The translations under genes and the position numbers were made by a program. The notes below the pieces were generated by a model that searched no databases, was not told the origin of the DNA, and saw nothing but the letters and a program-made list of their open reading frames with translations. 64,000 nucleotides of DNA from positions 992,001 to 1,056,000 of the forward strand of contig RSEE01000006.1 of assembly GCA_003971905.1 (NCBI GenBank), written 5' to 3'. Of this stretch, positions 23,362-35,113 are shown one piece after another. The number at the start of each line of letters is the position of its first letter. Position 1 is the first letter of the stretch. This stretch comes from Moniliella sp. 'wahieum'. Lineage: Eukaryota; Basidiomycota; Moniliellomycetes; Moniliellales; Moniliellaceae.

Positions 23362-25287
23362 ATGCCGCCGCCTCCGCCGCCCGCCCCCGCCCTCCCCCCC
23401 CCCCCCTCCCCCTCCTCCATCCCCCGACAGCCTCCTCGCCCGGCCCAGTCCCACCCGCCAGCCTCTCGATCGCTGCCTCCGCCTCGGCCTCCACCGCCCC
23501 CTCCACCGCCCTCTCCATCAGCCCCTCCCCCTCTTCCCGCCTCCTGGCCGACTGGTCCGAGTCGTCTGACACCGAGCCCCCCGACACCCACTCGCCCGGC
23601 AAACACCTCTCTTCCCCCCGCCCCCTTCCTTGCCCCGAACTGGAGCTTGACAATGCGTTTGACCCGACCGAGCTTGATGCTGCATTTGGGCTAGCAGGGG
23701 TGCCGCACCTCCCAACATTCCTTCCCGCCCCCTCGGCCTCGACTGGCTCGATGGCCCCCATCCCCTCGCTGGATGACGCGCTGGAAGGGTTGGAGTTGTC
23801 CGAGTCAAACTCGATGACCGATGATGACATGGAGCAAGGCCTGGAATGGGACCCTGCCCAACCCTCCGAGGACCTGGGTGCTCGTGCGCGCCGTCTCTGG
23901 CCAGATCTTTTCCGTCCACCAGAGGCAATAGCCTTCACATCCCTCTTTCTGATGTATCTTCCTTACCCCTACCTACCCGCCCACTCCCGTCCACAACCAA
24001 GGAACCCCTCCTCTCCCCTCCCCCCTCCCTTGCCCGGCTCTTTTCTCCCCCCTCCCCTCTCAGAAGGTCCAAATCGTCGCGAAGAGATGACAGCTTTACT
24101 CCTACATCTTGCACTGAAACCCCCCTGCCCGTCGTTGACACCAAGCGTCAGGAACCTGACCGCCGCCCCCTGAATCCCACAGTTGCCACCTTACGGGATG
24201 CACGCCGGCGTCAAAACTCTTTGCCTGGCGTGAGCGTTATCACCGCCACAGGCTCTTTCTCTTCTCCAAGGTCAACGGGAAAAGCACAGTCGACTTTCCC
24301 ACTTCTTGCCTCATCACCCAATGCTTCCCCTCGTGCTTCTCCCCAACTTGGTGGCGGGCGTACCCTTACACGCTCTGACTGCCCTACGCATCGGTCTGAT
24401 GGTTCCCCTGTCCGATCGTCTGGATCTCATGGCTTACGCGGATGGAGGATACGTCTTTCGCCCGTTCCCCACGGTGTACATTCAGCGCACCCCAAGTCGG
24501 CCTCTAGCACACCCGTATCCACCCCACACTCTCGCCCAACTCTACCTTGGGGGCAGTGGCTTGTGGGCCTACGTTACTTCCAGAATCTGCCAGTCCTAAT
24601 CCTGAGCGCCGAAGTTTGGCCGACGTGGTCCGGTCTCCGCGCTTCTCTACTCTGGGCTTGCGAGGCGAGACCCTGCGCCCCCCACGTCCACGATCAGCGG
24701 GATCTGGTACCCTCGGTAGTCTCGGCCGGAACGGGTGGTGGCCTCCGTTCCGCCGCCCGCTCACTCCAGATGGGACGTCTCCCTTGAATCCCGAACCACA
24801 AGAAAAGAGGAAGAAGCGGTTGCCGCTTCTACTTCCTAAACGAGATGTGGGCACCTCCGCCGGTCCGACGGTAGTGGGACAAATGAGGTTCGATCCCCTG
24901 CGGCGTACTTGGCTACGCACCGCTCAAGATGGAATTGACGAGGAAGAAGATTTGCTCCGTCCCTTTGGCGAGGCCGAGGAGGACGAAGCTTGGTTGACGG
25001 GTAAGGTGGAGCGGGCTGAGACACCCACCCCTGCCCCCTTTGTGGACCCATGGGAAACCAACCCCACTGAACCCCGACCACCGTTGAGAGTACGAGTGCG
25101 CCAATCCGGTCCGCTTCGACCAGGGAAGAAACCGTCTCTGTGGGCATTGGGCCGCTCGCCTCGCCGCCCGGCTTCCGTCACCTTCGACTCGACCCCGATC
25201 CTACTAGGCCTGACAACGGAGCTCGAACTGGCATTCCACCAAGCTGAACAACTTCACCAGGAGCAATGCCGGCTCCTAGGGCTCTGA
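23362..25287 (+). CDS. Possible BYR4/BFA1-like septation GAP subunit
   Basis: About 640 residues starting MPPPPPPAPALPPPP in a proline-rich segment that includes a long C-run (about 23395-23408). An acidic central segment reads LELDNAFDPTELDAAFGL and DALEGLELSESNSMTDDDMEQG. The last 150 residues are in one clean frame: GQMRFDPLRRTWLR, then an acidic run IDEEEDLLRPFGEAEEDEAW, and ending TELELAFHQAEQLHQEQCRLLGL (TGA 25285-25287). M.FDP...W followed by acidic residues is the pattern I associate with fungal BYR4/BFA1, the partner of BUB2/CDC16 in the septation GAP. That one motif is the only evidence, so the call is tentative. The middle (24000-24600) has no clear continuous frame. Confidence 0.45.
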
Positions 25288-25748
25288 CCCCCCCCTCCCC
25301 CCCTCCATCCCCCTCACCCTCCATTCTTTTTGGATCTTGTTACCTCTCTCTTGGCTTTGACTGTTGGCTACTCGCTTCTTTGCCCGCTGCACCGCTGCGT
25401 GGAACTGCTCTGTATTTTTGGGGCCTTTGGTTTGCGACCCAGATACCACTTTCCTTGACCCACTTTGAGGCCGTATTTCAACCTTCCATTTCTCAGGTCT
25501 TCCTTTGACCATCTATGTTTTCCCTGTTGTGCGCTTCGTATCCTGTTCCGACCCCCATGCTTTAGGCGCTCGACATGCCTCTCCGCAAGCTATATATCCT
25601 TTCATTCACGAACCAATTATCATCCCCTCCTTCGGTTCTGTTCGTAGCAGGCCCGACCAGCCTAGATGAGTGATACGTGTCGTGTTATGCTCGCATCCGT
25701 GTCTCCCTGCCAGCCACCTGATCCTTCTTGAGACCAACAGTACTGGCG
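25288..25748. other. Convergent 3' region
   Basis: About 460 bp of C- and T-rich sequence between two convergent stop codons; likely 3' UTRs. No gene seen. Confidence 0.5.
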
Positions 25749-28363
25749 TTACCACAACCGAGAGCGGACCATGGTGTACCTTCCAATCTCCAACAAATCC
25801 GGCGTGCGTTTCTTGCCGCCGGCGTCCTTGGGGTTGGGTGCACCGCCATGCAGCGACGGGGCCGGCGCATTGTCCCCCGCCCGATCGAGGAGGGTGCGCG
25901 TCGTCTGTTCGTACTGCACTTCGCGCGGGTGCATCCCAATCGGTGGCGGGCACGACCGTTGGCCTGTTCTTCGCCCGCTCGCGCATCGGCCGTGGCCCAG
26001 CGATGTTCGGCGTAGGACACGAGGTTCATCCCAATCACCACCTTGATCCCCACCAAGCTGCATCTCCACGTTAATACCAAAACCAATGCACACATAATTC
26101 TCACATCCACAGTGAAAGCGAAAGCGGGGGGGGGGGACGTACAAGGCCCAGGCAACCAGGGCAGTGAGCAGCGCCGCGGTCCAGGTAGTTATGGCGGCCA
26201 ATACGGGGGCGATGGTACGAGTCCAGACGCCCGACGCGGTGGTCAAGTGGTCGACGGGGATAGCAGGAGGGGACGCTTCAAAGATATCGTCAAACGATTC
26301 CGTCCCGGCACGCAGCATGCCAGCAATCTGAATCATAACCTGGATCAAGAGACAGGCGAGCGGGAGGGGCGCAAAGCCCAGTCGGCGACTGACGATCGGC
26401 GCTTGGTCCACAAACGTGCTCCGGTGCGGCGGTTGGGACGAGGCCGGCTCGGTGTTGTCCGAAGGCGAAGGCGGTGGGTCCATGGCAGCGGGGGAACCCA
26501 TCAGCAGATCCCGACAGAGTACGTCGATGAACCGGCCATAGATGCCAGGACGAATGTGGTTGAATTTGGTGATAAATGCATGTTTGAGCCAGTCGACAAA
26601 CACTTCGCTCGTCAGCACCACCGCGGCGGGGAAGAGGGTGCGTTCCAATACCGTGTACGATGGCAGGAGGCGGAAGAGTGGGGCAAACCAGTGACCTTGT
26701 CCGGTCGAGGGTGGGAGAGCGCATCGGCACCATGAAAGCCAGCCACCTCGACCAAGTTGCGGATGGCAATGAAGCAGACCATCAGAAAGAGCTGGAAGCG
26801 CTCCACAATGTCGGCACAGGTCACTTGGAACAGATTCTCCTTCTCAAACTTTTTAAACACCGAGCCTTTGATCTCGACAAACTGGTTGCTGATCAGGAGC
26901 GACATGAGGCTGTGGTCATAGGAGTTGATGGCAACGTTGAGCGCACCATCTGGTAGGAAAGTACCAGAGTGTGTACGATGATGTACCCAAGAGACAGTAG
27001 GAACAACCCCCGGCCCGCAGGTAGGGCAACGACCCATCTTCTCGCCGCACCAACGTCGAGCGCGAAAACAACGAGTCCAACACATCCTGCCCTATCGAGC
27101 AGCAGAGCCGATCGGCAATCTCGAGGACATTGAAGATGACATAGAGTTTGATCAGGTCCTGTCCACGTACCGAGTGGTACATCTTGCCCGCGTCATTCCA
27201 ATTGGAGTGCGCGAGAAGGGTACAGGCCAAGACGAGGAGGAGCAACTTGATCATATCGCACTTTTGCGACGCGCTCAGGCGCATCTTTTCTGCCCCCTTG
27301 ACACCCCGCAGGCGCGCGCCGCAGTTCCTCACGGCATGTACAAGCGCAATCCCAAACCGGAGCGGATTGATAGTGAAGGCATATAAGAACGCATCAAAGC
27401 ACGTCACAAAACCAAACACGATCACCTCCTCCACCCGAAAGGGCACTGCCATAAAGTTGCTCACCCGTTCCAGTTTGAGCTCTTGGGCCGCATCGTAATC
27501 CGTCGCATACAACTCCTCCTTGAGATAGTCCCAGATACTAAAAGGCCGTGAGGGACTGGAGGGACGATCGTCGTGGTTGCCTCTGCGCTTCTTAGTCCGC
27601 GTCTCGAGCGGCGGCAGCAACCGTTTCTCCCCCGCCGGCGTGAGAGGCGAACCAGGGGACATGGCAGGGGCCGATAGGTTCATGTCCGCCTCCAGCCCTG
27701 TGTCCCCGAGCGAAAGTTCCGCCAACGCTGGTTCGGGCCGCAATGTCCCTCCGGTCGTGGTGGGAGTGCGTGCTGGGGGAGCGGGTGTGGGTCGAAGCAA
27801 GGTCGCTGGTCAAGGGCGGGGAAGGGGGCACTCGGTCTTGCGTGAGTACGAGGCGGAGCGGGAATGGTAGCGCACATGAGGCAGCGAAAGCGAGTGAGCA
27901 TGGGGGGCGTCGGAGCGGGCACTGGGCAAGCGAGACCCCACAGAATTCTTTCGGCTCGCCTCGGTGGGCGGATGGAGAAAAGCAGCGGCGCCAAGCTCGA
28001 CTGCTTCGGCGCCGGGCTTGGGGGTGGGCTGGGTCCTCCAGCCCCGATTCGAGGTCCCGCCGCTCGACCAAATCGGTTGATCGGCGCACTTCGCCACTGC
28101 GCCTGCTCTTTCTCGCTACCCCTGCGTGCAGCGGGGCGGGAGGCGTCCTCATCGGAACTCGCATCCTCCCACATGTCTCTACTCTGAGCGCCGGTCTGCG
28201 CCGCCCTTCTGACGGCGGAGGCGGGGGCTGGGGTTGGGGCTGGGGCTGGGGCTGAGGAAAGACTGAGGCGGAGGGACCAGGAGCTGTTGCCGCTGGTTGA
28301 GGCGCCGGGGGGAAGAGGCGGCCCGGAGGCGGTGGGTGGAGGCAGTGGGGACGGGGATGGCAT
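25749..28363 (-). CDS. TAPT1/EMP65-family multi-pass membrane protein
   Basis: The family (yeast EMP65, animal TAPT1) comprises ER membrane proteins; EMP65 works with SLP1 in protein quality control. The conserved core is clear: FSIWDYLKEELYATDYDAAQ, LKLERVSNFMAVPFRVEEVI, FVTCFDAFLYAFTINPLRF, CDMIKLLLLVLACTLLAHSN, DLIKLYVIFNVLEIADRLCC, IGQDVLDSLFSRSTL, VALNVAINSYDHSLMSLLIS, NQFVEIKGSVFKKFEKENLF, QVTCADIVERFQLFLMVCFI and TSEVFVDWLKHAFITKFNHI. An 85-nt intron (26058-26142) precedes the last helix (VGIKVVIGMNLVSYAEHRW). The C-terminus LLEIGRYTMVRSRLW (TAA 25749-25751) is typical of fungal members. The start at 28363 (MPSPSPLPPP) is a choice; an ATG at 28498 is also in frame but adds only His/Pro-rich low-complexity sequence. 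Frame breaks occur near 26990-27010 and in the N-terminal linker. Confidence 0.9.
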
Positions 28364-28520
28364 GGCAGGGATGTGACGGTGGCGGTGGCGGTGGTGTTGG
28401 TGTTGGTACTGGTGGCGGTGGTGGGCGCGGCGGTTGCAGGGGAATGGATTGGGCAGACAGCCTGGTGCCTGGCAGGCAGCATGCTGGTGCTGTGACATCC
28501 CTCTCGCATCACAGCATCCA

Positions 28521-28603
28521 GGGCGGATAGCTCAGTTGGTAGAGCGCACGCTTCGCATGTTAATGCCTGTGTGAGGTCTGGGGTTCGATTCCCTATTCGT
28601 CCA
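28521..28603 (+). tRNA. tRNA-Ala(CGC) with a 10-nt intron
   Basis: A full cloverleaf can be drawn. The acceptor stem is GGGCGGA/TTCGTCC with the G3:U70 pair that identifies alanine tRNAs. The D arm is GCTC...GAGC, the anticodon stem CACGC/GTGTG, the loop TT-CGC-A-T with anticodon at 28554-28556, and the T arm TGGGG-TTCGATT-CCCTA; the discriminator is A28603. A 10-nt intron (28558-28567) sits one base 3' of the anticodon, the standard eukaryotic position. Internal promoters are TAGCTCAGTTGG (A box, 28528-28539) and GGTTCGATTCC (B box, 28582-28592). It lies between two divergent protein genes. Confidence 0.96.
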
Positions 28604-28607
28604 AATC

Positions 28608-28633
28608 TTTTGCAGCCCAACTGGATTTTTTTT
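28608..28633 (+). terminator. RNA polymerase III terminator
   Basis: TTTT at 28608-28611, five bases after the tRNA, followed by a backup run of eight T at 28626-28633. Confidence 0.85.
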
Positions 28634-28783
28634 CCTGTGTGGGCGGGCGAGATGCCACGCGACGCGAAGTTCGGCGCGCGTCGCTTCGGCTTGCCTCTGC
28701 CCCCCCACCGCCGATGGAGCAGCAGCGACACCGCCTCCACATGGCTGCCCGCCGCCCCGGGCCATTGCCTCGGCCCCAGGGAC

Positions 28784-30956
28784 ATGTCCTCGCCGCCACC
28801 CAGCAAGAAACCCCGCCCGCCTCCCCGCGCCGCTCGCCCAGCGCCGCCCGCCACGCGCTCGCTCCAGCACGGCACAGCCCTTCGCCCCCTCCTCTCTCCC
28901 CGGCGTGCGTCGTGGGACAGAGACGAAGGACGCTGCGCGTCCGGCCAAAGGGAAAGGAGACGGAAAAGGCGTGTACGCGCTCATGTGCTCCCCCCACCCG
29001 CAGATTCCGACTCGGATTTGGAGATTGGTCCGGCCCCCGTGCCCGACAAGGCCCAGACCAAGACCAAAACCAAGGCCAAAGGCATCTTTCTCGGTTGGGT
29101 GCGCACACGACCGAGGCGGGCCGCTTTCGTTGTTTGGAACCAAGGTGCCGCACGAATTGGAGCTGACCGCGAGTCCGCTGCGCAAAACTAAACGTCGGTC
29201 GCGCTCCCCACCCAGGGGCAACGACCCGCACTTCTCTCACCTTGCCGCCCCTCCTCACCTTTTCGATCTGTTTCCTCCTGCTCTGTATCTTCGGACGAAG
29301 AAGGGAGCAAGGAAAGGAGCGGATGGATGCGTACGCGTCGACTTGCCCACAACAAGGAGCTGCACGAACCTGATTCATCCTTCTCGGCCAGCCCAAGGTC
29401 GCAGCCGCTGTCGCCCCCCCTCCTCACCTCGCCCATTGCTCCTGGCCTCGATTCCGACGACAAGGTCGCCCAGTCTTCCTTTCAGGAAGGAGATCGTTCT
29501 TTCTCAACACAAACCCGCGCGACCGCGACGGCCCCGTGCTCAGCTCAAAAAAATTCAAATCAAGCAGTACGACGACCTGGCCGGACGGGGGGAAGAGATG
29601 GCATCGCAGAATGGGTCCGAGCCGTGCCTATCGGATCATGCGGCCTCGCACGCGCACGGGATCGCAACCGGCATCCCGATCCGCGTCGCAACCTACGCCG
29701 GACCCAGGCTCTACGCTAGCCCCATCCTCTTCTCCGGGAACCAAGGGTAGTGGGTCCCAACCCGACCGGGTGCGACCACGACGGCACCAACCGCAACTCA
29801 AGAAGATTCAAATCAAAGAGAGCGTGCAAGAGTTTATGGACGAGGTGGGCCGGGCCGGGGTGTATCCCCAAGGCCCATCGCACTCCCCTTGTCGCCCAGC
29901 AAGACAAGGGCGCATCCGGAGGCGCTCGATGCCGAGACTGATGCGCCCGAAGGCGCCGAGGTACCTACCTTGGTCGCTGATTTGGCAGTGTGTCCCTTTG
30001 CTCTCATCCTTTGCCCGAACGCCCGACGCGTGGGCTGCAACACTGTTGCAGCCCCTGTTGGACCAGTACCATCGCACTGGCGGCTTTGTCCGAGGCCAAC
30101 AGACGATCGGTGTCTGCCTGCGGCACGAGGACGAACGGAAGACGGTACCACGTGGGCTGGACCAAGGTGGCCCACCACGCTGGATACCCAAGCGTTGGTC
30201 CAGCGGGTCCAATCGGTTCATTGGGCGTACTTGCTCCAAGTGCTGCAAACGCCTTTGATCAGCACATTTTTCCGTGCGCATACAGAGCGGATCAAAGCGC
30301 TGGGATCGCGCGCGTTTAGTGCGACGGGGCAGATGGATGCAGCGGCGGACCAACGTGCCGGGTACTACGGCGAACGTGGATGGGAAAGCTTGCTCACGCT
30401 ATGTTTGGTGGAGTTTCTCCCGTCTGCCTCGACGCGCAAGAAACCGACGCTCGAACACTTTCCCGGCGAGACGGACGACGAGGACGAAGACCAAGGGGCG
30501 ACGAAACCGGTGGTGGACGCCAAGCGGATCGCGCCATTGACACCAACGTTGTTTATTCACTCGGTGTTGATGCCCGAGCTGATTGTCAGTCTGTTGCAGG
30601 AAGACTTGCGCCAGCGCGGCCGCACCGGTTCGGTAGAGGAGGCGATTGCGTTGAGGGACGAGAGTACGCGGTATGGTGCGGCCCTGTTTCCTGTCGACGA
30701 TAAGATGGCGATTGATCCCGACGCCGTTGATCGCTTGCGCCGCGGTCTGTCCGAGGCTGCCCGACAAGAGTGCAGGACGGATGGGCTCGGTTGTTGCCCT
30801 CGCAACGGCCAACCAAGGCAGGTCCCAAAGCCCGTTCACCCTCTGCTCCCATCCTGCCGTTCAGCGCAAACCAAGTACCAAGGCGATCAAAGGCCGGACC
30901 TCTGGCGGTGCGCCGCAGACCACACTCAATTTATGTTACAACAACGACAGCACTGA
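28784..30956 (+). CDS. RTC4: RTC4-domain protein
   Basis: RTC4 (restriction of telomere capping) is a fungal protein of unclear molecular role with a conserved C-terminal domain. The start at 28784 gives MSSPPPSKKPRPPPRAARP; the N-terminal 350 residues or so are basic, Pro/Ser-rich and probably disordered, with acidic islands (ADSDSDLEIG). The C-terminal domain starts near LKKIQIKESVQEFMDEVGR. It contains LDTQALVQRVQSVHWAYLLQ, DQRAGYYGERGWESLLTLCL, PLTPTLFIHSVLMPELIVSL, LQEDLRQRGRTGSVEEAIAL and RDESTRYGAALFPVDDKMAI, which is the RTC4 pattern (GYYG.RG.e..., P..f...vL.PE....li..D). Several frame changes lie between 29190 and 30240. The exact stop is unsure; after LSEAARQE the frames are ambiguous and 30956 is one of two reasonable ends. 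Confidence 0.75.
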
Positions 30957-31422
30957 TCCTCCCCCATTTTCCCCTCTTCTTTTCTTCATGCATGTTTTGG
31001 CGCGCAGGACAGTGGGTGGTAGCAGGGGGGCATAGATTAGGCAAAGCAACGGGGTACTACAGCGGAGCAAATGAGGGGGGCAAATGTCAATAATAGCGCG
31101 AGGGCCGTTGATGCAACGGGCCATACGAGGCAAAAGCAGGAGATGGGCGGGCGGGGCGGGCGCTGATGGCCATACTTGGTTGAACAGAGACAACCGAGTT
31201 GCCTTGGGAGCTGCCAGCTGTGCTGGGGGAAACGGATTGGGCAAGTCGAGTGCCGACGCTGCTCGCGCCGCGCGCTCGGGCCCGACGCTCCCGCTAGGCC
31301 GGGCCCCGACCAGATCTTGGCCCTGCCTCGGACCGGGACGAGATGGCCTTGCCCGGCTCCGGAGGTTTGCGGGGGACGGGGTCGTGCCGGCGTGCCGGCT
31401 TGGGCTCGCGGTTGCCCCGCCG
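30957..31422. other. Convergent 3' region
   Basis: About 470 bp between two convergent genes. It may include the true C-terminus of either one. No other feature seen. Confidence 0.4.
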
Positions 31423-33006
31423 CTAGGGAGCGGACAAGCGAAGGTGGCGACGCCTGCGGTGGCTCTGACACGGTCGTCCGTCCGCCCCGCACCAGCGGGG
31501 GCGTGGGGTAGGCCGGCGCGGTAGCACGGGACAATTTGGTGCCCAGCTGGGACGGGACGTAGGGTGACGAGGCAGGGTGCGATGGAGAGCTATGTCCGGG
31601 CAGCGGAGCAGGGTGTACTCGGGATGCGAATGCGTCGGTCCCAGCAGGCCGGCCGCTGGGAAGCCGGAGGGCGAAGGGCCGGTGCGTGAGACAGTACGAG
31701 GAGAGGGGGCGTCCATGCGCGACGAGACGGTGCGGCGGGAAGCGGTGCCGAGGCGGGAGCCAATGCCCATTCGGGAAGTGGAGTGGCCCACGGGGAGGAT
31801 GGGCCGGTGCGGGATGAAGTGCCCATGCGGGAAAAGGCCGGGCGAGAGGCAGTGCCAGCACTGGACTCCCAGGTGGACAGGGGCGCGACTTGCGAGTCGG
31901 CGGTTTCGGGCTTGGGCTCGATATGGGCTAGGTGCATGTTGCCATCGTGGTAGGCGACCTGGCGCAACGGGCTCGAGGTGGTCGGTGCGAAAGGTAACTG
32001 GACGGATGGGAGGGCTGGGAGGGCTGAGACGGTTGGGAAGACGGAGCGCCCAGTCCCGAGGAAGCGATCCCGACCGACGCCCATCGTGCATCGCACCGAG
32101 GGAGGAAGGCAAGTGGGGGGTGGGGGGAAGCGTCTGTTCGCTCCTCGCGGGGGGCAACCTGAGGCACAGCGAGGCGTTGGTCGATACCGACGAGGAGAAG
32201 GAGCTTGGCAGAGCCGATGGCGGTGGTTCCATCTGGGCCCCAACGCCGGCCATGCTGACGGTCCGGGGGGCGCGGTCGTTAGCATAGGCCTGGACGCGCT
32301 CTTCCCACACTGCTTCCCCCCTCTTGGACTGGTCCGTCCCCTTGCCACTTGCGCTCACACTTCCGGTGCCGTGCCACGGGTGTGGACGACTTCTGCTCCG
32401 ACTGGGTGCGCAGCGCCTCCGATCCGGGCCGGTCCGAAGGGCGGGCAGGAGGCGGCTGGGAGGCAGAACGGGACGAAGTTCGGGGAGGTAGGTAAACGTG
32501 TCGGTGGACAAGTCCGCCGCACCTCCACGGCTCATCACCTCACCCTCGCCGAGTAGCGCATGGCGCAGCTCGCGCTCGTACGTACGGGTCCTGGGCTGCT
32601 CCTGCATTTCCGGCCGCGCAGCACGAGGGAAGGCCCGGAAAAGTGGTGCGGCCCTGGCCCAGAGGCGGGATGCCTGGGGCTCGGCATCCGGGATGGGGAG
32701 GTGGCGCTTGGACCGGCGGCGGTAGACGAGCAAGCCGACGCCAGCGCCGACGAGAAGGAGGAGGACGACGATGAGGCGCCCAGGCAGGGTTGAAGCTGGG
32801 CTTGCTGGGCTTGTTGGCGTCGGAGGATGGGGCGGCGGGCGCGCCCGGGGGCGAGCACGGCGTCGGCCAGGAGGGGCGGAGGGTTCATGCCCAGCGGGGG
32901 CGGAGCGGGGGTGGGAGGGAAGACGGTGTGGGGACGGGCGGGCGGGGATGCGCAGCCGGTGGGCGGTGCATGTTGAGCTACGTTCTTTGTCGCCGCCAGC
33001 AGCCAT
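31423..33006 (-). CDS. Hypothetical single-pass membrane protein with disordered cytoplasmic tail
   Basis: I do not recognise this protein of about 527 residues. It starts MAAGGDKERSSTCTAHRL at 33006, runs through a Pro/Ala/Arg-rich segment of about 70 residues, and then has one clear membrane helix, GRLIVVLLLLVGAGVGLLVY, followed by RRRSKR as a stop-transfer signal. Past the helix it reads IPDAEPQASRLWARAAPLFR, ERELRHALLGEGEVMSRGG and TDTFTYLPELRPVLPPSRLL, then a long Ser/Pro/Arg-rich tail. The layout resembles SKG6/AXL2-type fungal surface proteins (helix then YRRR and a disordered tail), but no family motif is visible. The N-terminus may be in another frame; an alternative reading there contains MNPPPLLADAVLAPG. 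The C-terminal frame is also uncertain. Confidence 0.5.
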   Translation of the reverse strand: MAAGGDKERSSTCTAHRLRIPARPSPHRLPSHPRSAPAGHEPSAPPGRRRARPRARPPPHPPTPTSPASPASTLPGRLIVVLLLLVGAGVGLLVYRRRSKRHLPIPDAEPQASRLWARAAPLFRAFPRAARPEMQEQPRTRTYERELRHALLGEGEVMSRGGAADLSTDTFTYLPELRPVLPPSRLLPALRTGPDRRRCAPSRSRSRPHPWHGTGSVSASGKGTDQSKRGEAVWEERVQAYANDRAPRTVSMAGVGAQMEPPPSALPSSFSSSVSTNASLCLRLPPARSEQTLPPTPHLPSSLGAMHDGRRSGSLPRDWALRLPNRLSPPSPPIRPVTFRTDHLEPVAPGRLPRWQHAPSPYRAQARNRRLASRAPVHLGVQCWHCLSPGLFPHGHFIPHRPILPVGHSTSRMGIGSRLGTASRRTVSSRMDAPSPRTVSRTGPSPSGFPAAGLLGPTHSHPEYTLLRCPDIALHRTLPRHPTSRPSWAPNCPVLPRRPTPRPRWCGADGRPCQSHRRRRHLRLSAP

Positions 33007-35113
33007 GTCTCGGCGCCCCAGGCGGCGCTGGGGGGCAGTGTGTGCGGGGCAACCCTACTCGCGCTCTCTTTTGTCTCTCTCGGCCTCGCGCGGCATGGCG
33101 CCTGTGGGGGAAGCTGAAAGGGTCCAGATGGGCTCAGTGCCAGCTGTGATATTGTAATAGCCGATCCATCCATCGTCGATCATCGATCATCGACCATCGA
33201 CCCATGGCACAGCACTGCTTCTCAGCACGTCTCTCCCCCTCATTTCCCAACATGGTTGGAAACACGCCACCCATTCTTTGTTCGTGAGTTCCTGGAGACA
33301 TGGTCCGCCTCTCCATCCTGAAACCATCCGATGCCCCGAGTCCTATCACCGGGAGTCCATACCTTCGGTTCCTCCATCCCTTCAGCTGTGGAGAATCAGC
33401 TCTGGGATTGCACATCGTGGCGTCTCTTCATTGCTTGCGGTTAACAACATGTGTCCCAACTTGAACGATGTCATCTATCGTTTGCACTGGCCATGAAAGA
33501 GACACGGCTTGCTAGAGTATGGATGGAGGCCAACCCAAACTTGGTTCTCGCCAGCTATGCGCTTGGGCCCACATCAGACAGGACGATTGCCTATATTCGC
33601 GTGGAGTTGAACTTCAACGCACAGCTGTGGAGTGCACCCGCCAACGGCGCACATAGCATCCGTCGCACTCTCCGTCGAGTCTCGCGACTATTGTGCTCTG
33701 GCGCCCAATCCCCACCTCGTGGAATATAAGCGTATCGTTCCATCACGTTGAGCTCTTCTTTCAGCGTGTGGGGGCCCCTTGGACTGCGGCATGTGTAGAA
33801 CTGTTGATCGAGTAATATTTGACATCTCCACTGACGATGGCCCCATGAATGTGGGGCAATAGTACGAACGAAGAGCGACATTGTAGCAGGAGTCGATGAA
33901 ATACAGGCGTGTATGAGCGTATGCGCGTATCTTAAAAGGTTTGCGTGCTTTCAAGGGGGTCCACTTCACCGTACACTCGATGAACAGTAGGCGAAGAGAG
34001 CGTCGCTCTCCACTGCAACCCACCTACCTCTTCTCTTTTCAATCAGCATACGTAGCCGTGCCTTGGGTCGGGGTGCAGCCGCGACACAGCAAGGCCCTCT
34101 GCGGATGAGAGGCCGTCAGTTACGATATTGCCACCACACTGGAGCATGGCCTGTCACGGCCGGAGCAGGTGATGTCCAACCCTTCCTTCTGTAACTTTTG
34201 TCCTCCTGGTTCCTCACGTGCATGCCCAGGACCACCCAACGACACTTCACTAATTCTGCTGATACCGTGGTGGCGCGTGTGGGTGCGCGATACAGAACGA
34301 CCTACTCTACATAGTAGCTCTCCCGACCTTGTTGCAGAGTCTGACGAAGGCAAGATTGTCAGGTGGGCAAATTGTGCTCTGAAAACTTGCGCCTTATTGG
34401 CCAGGTGCACAGGTATAAGCTGTCCTTACTACAGCTACCACAACCGTCTACAGAGCACCTACTACTACCACTACATGCAGCCTCTGGCAGCCAACACGGG
34501 TTGAAGGTGGGAAAAGACAAGGACAAGGAAGATCAAGTTGGAATCCATAGACAATGAGACCCGGAACAAGCAAACAGTAGGCAGGACCTTGGCAAGGACA
34601 ATAAAACCGGACCGAGGGCCGCGGGTAGCAAAACATGGGCACATGAAGTGGATGGAACCGGTAGCAGATTGGACAAAAGTGGGCAAACCCGTCGGGGCCA
34701 ATGGGCGGGACAAAATCTGAGAAAGAGAGAAATGGCACAGCGTACTCAAAACGAAGATATGCAGAAGTAAGAACAGAGATAGAGATGCGGGCGGAAGCTT
34801 GGATGAGGTCAAGAGGGCCAAAGTGCCAGCCAAGATCAAACATGAGCGATGGTCACCGAAGGAAGAGAGAGACAAACAGCGAAGCGGAGGAAAAAGAAAC
34901 TTGAAGGCCCAGACGAAAGTGCTGGTGCAGGCAGGGCGGCCGGGGCAGGGAGGGGCAAGGCAGGTGCAGGGCGGGACAGGGAAGGCACAAGATTCCGCAG
35001 TGGTAAACAATCACGAGAAAAAAAAAAAAACAGAAGCATAAGGGCTGAGTGGGTTTTGTGGCAGAAACAAGCTCACGGGTAAATGTACAGTGGCGAGCAG
35101 GGCTCGGACGAGG
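33007..35113. other. Gene-poor region of about 2.1 kb
   Basis: No frame with protein-like features. ATCGATC/CATCGACC words repeat at 33174-33206 beside the upstream start. From 34500 to 35030 the plus strand is A- and G-rich (GGACAAGGACAAGGAAG-like), ending with AAAAAAAAAAAA at about 35020-35031. Probably promoter of the membrane-protein gene plus 3' UTR of the cyclin gene. Confidence 0.45.

Noticed and set aside
21211..23606. Two very long overlapping minus-strand open frames (about 750 and 540 codons) as separate genes
   Set aside because: Protein-like segments alternate between these frames; they are pieces of one frame-broken RIX1-like gene, and the rest is GC-driven open frame.
34471..35010. 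Minus-strand frame of about 180 codons with hydrophobic runs
   Set aside because: The Leu/Ser/Phe-rich composition simply reflects the complement of an A/G-rich plus strand; no start context or family feature.
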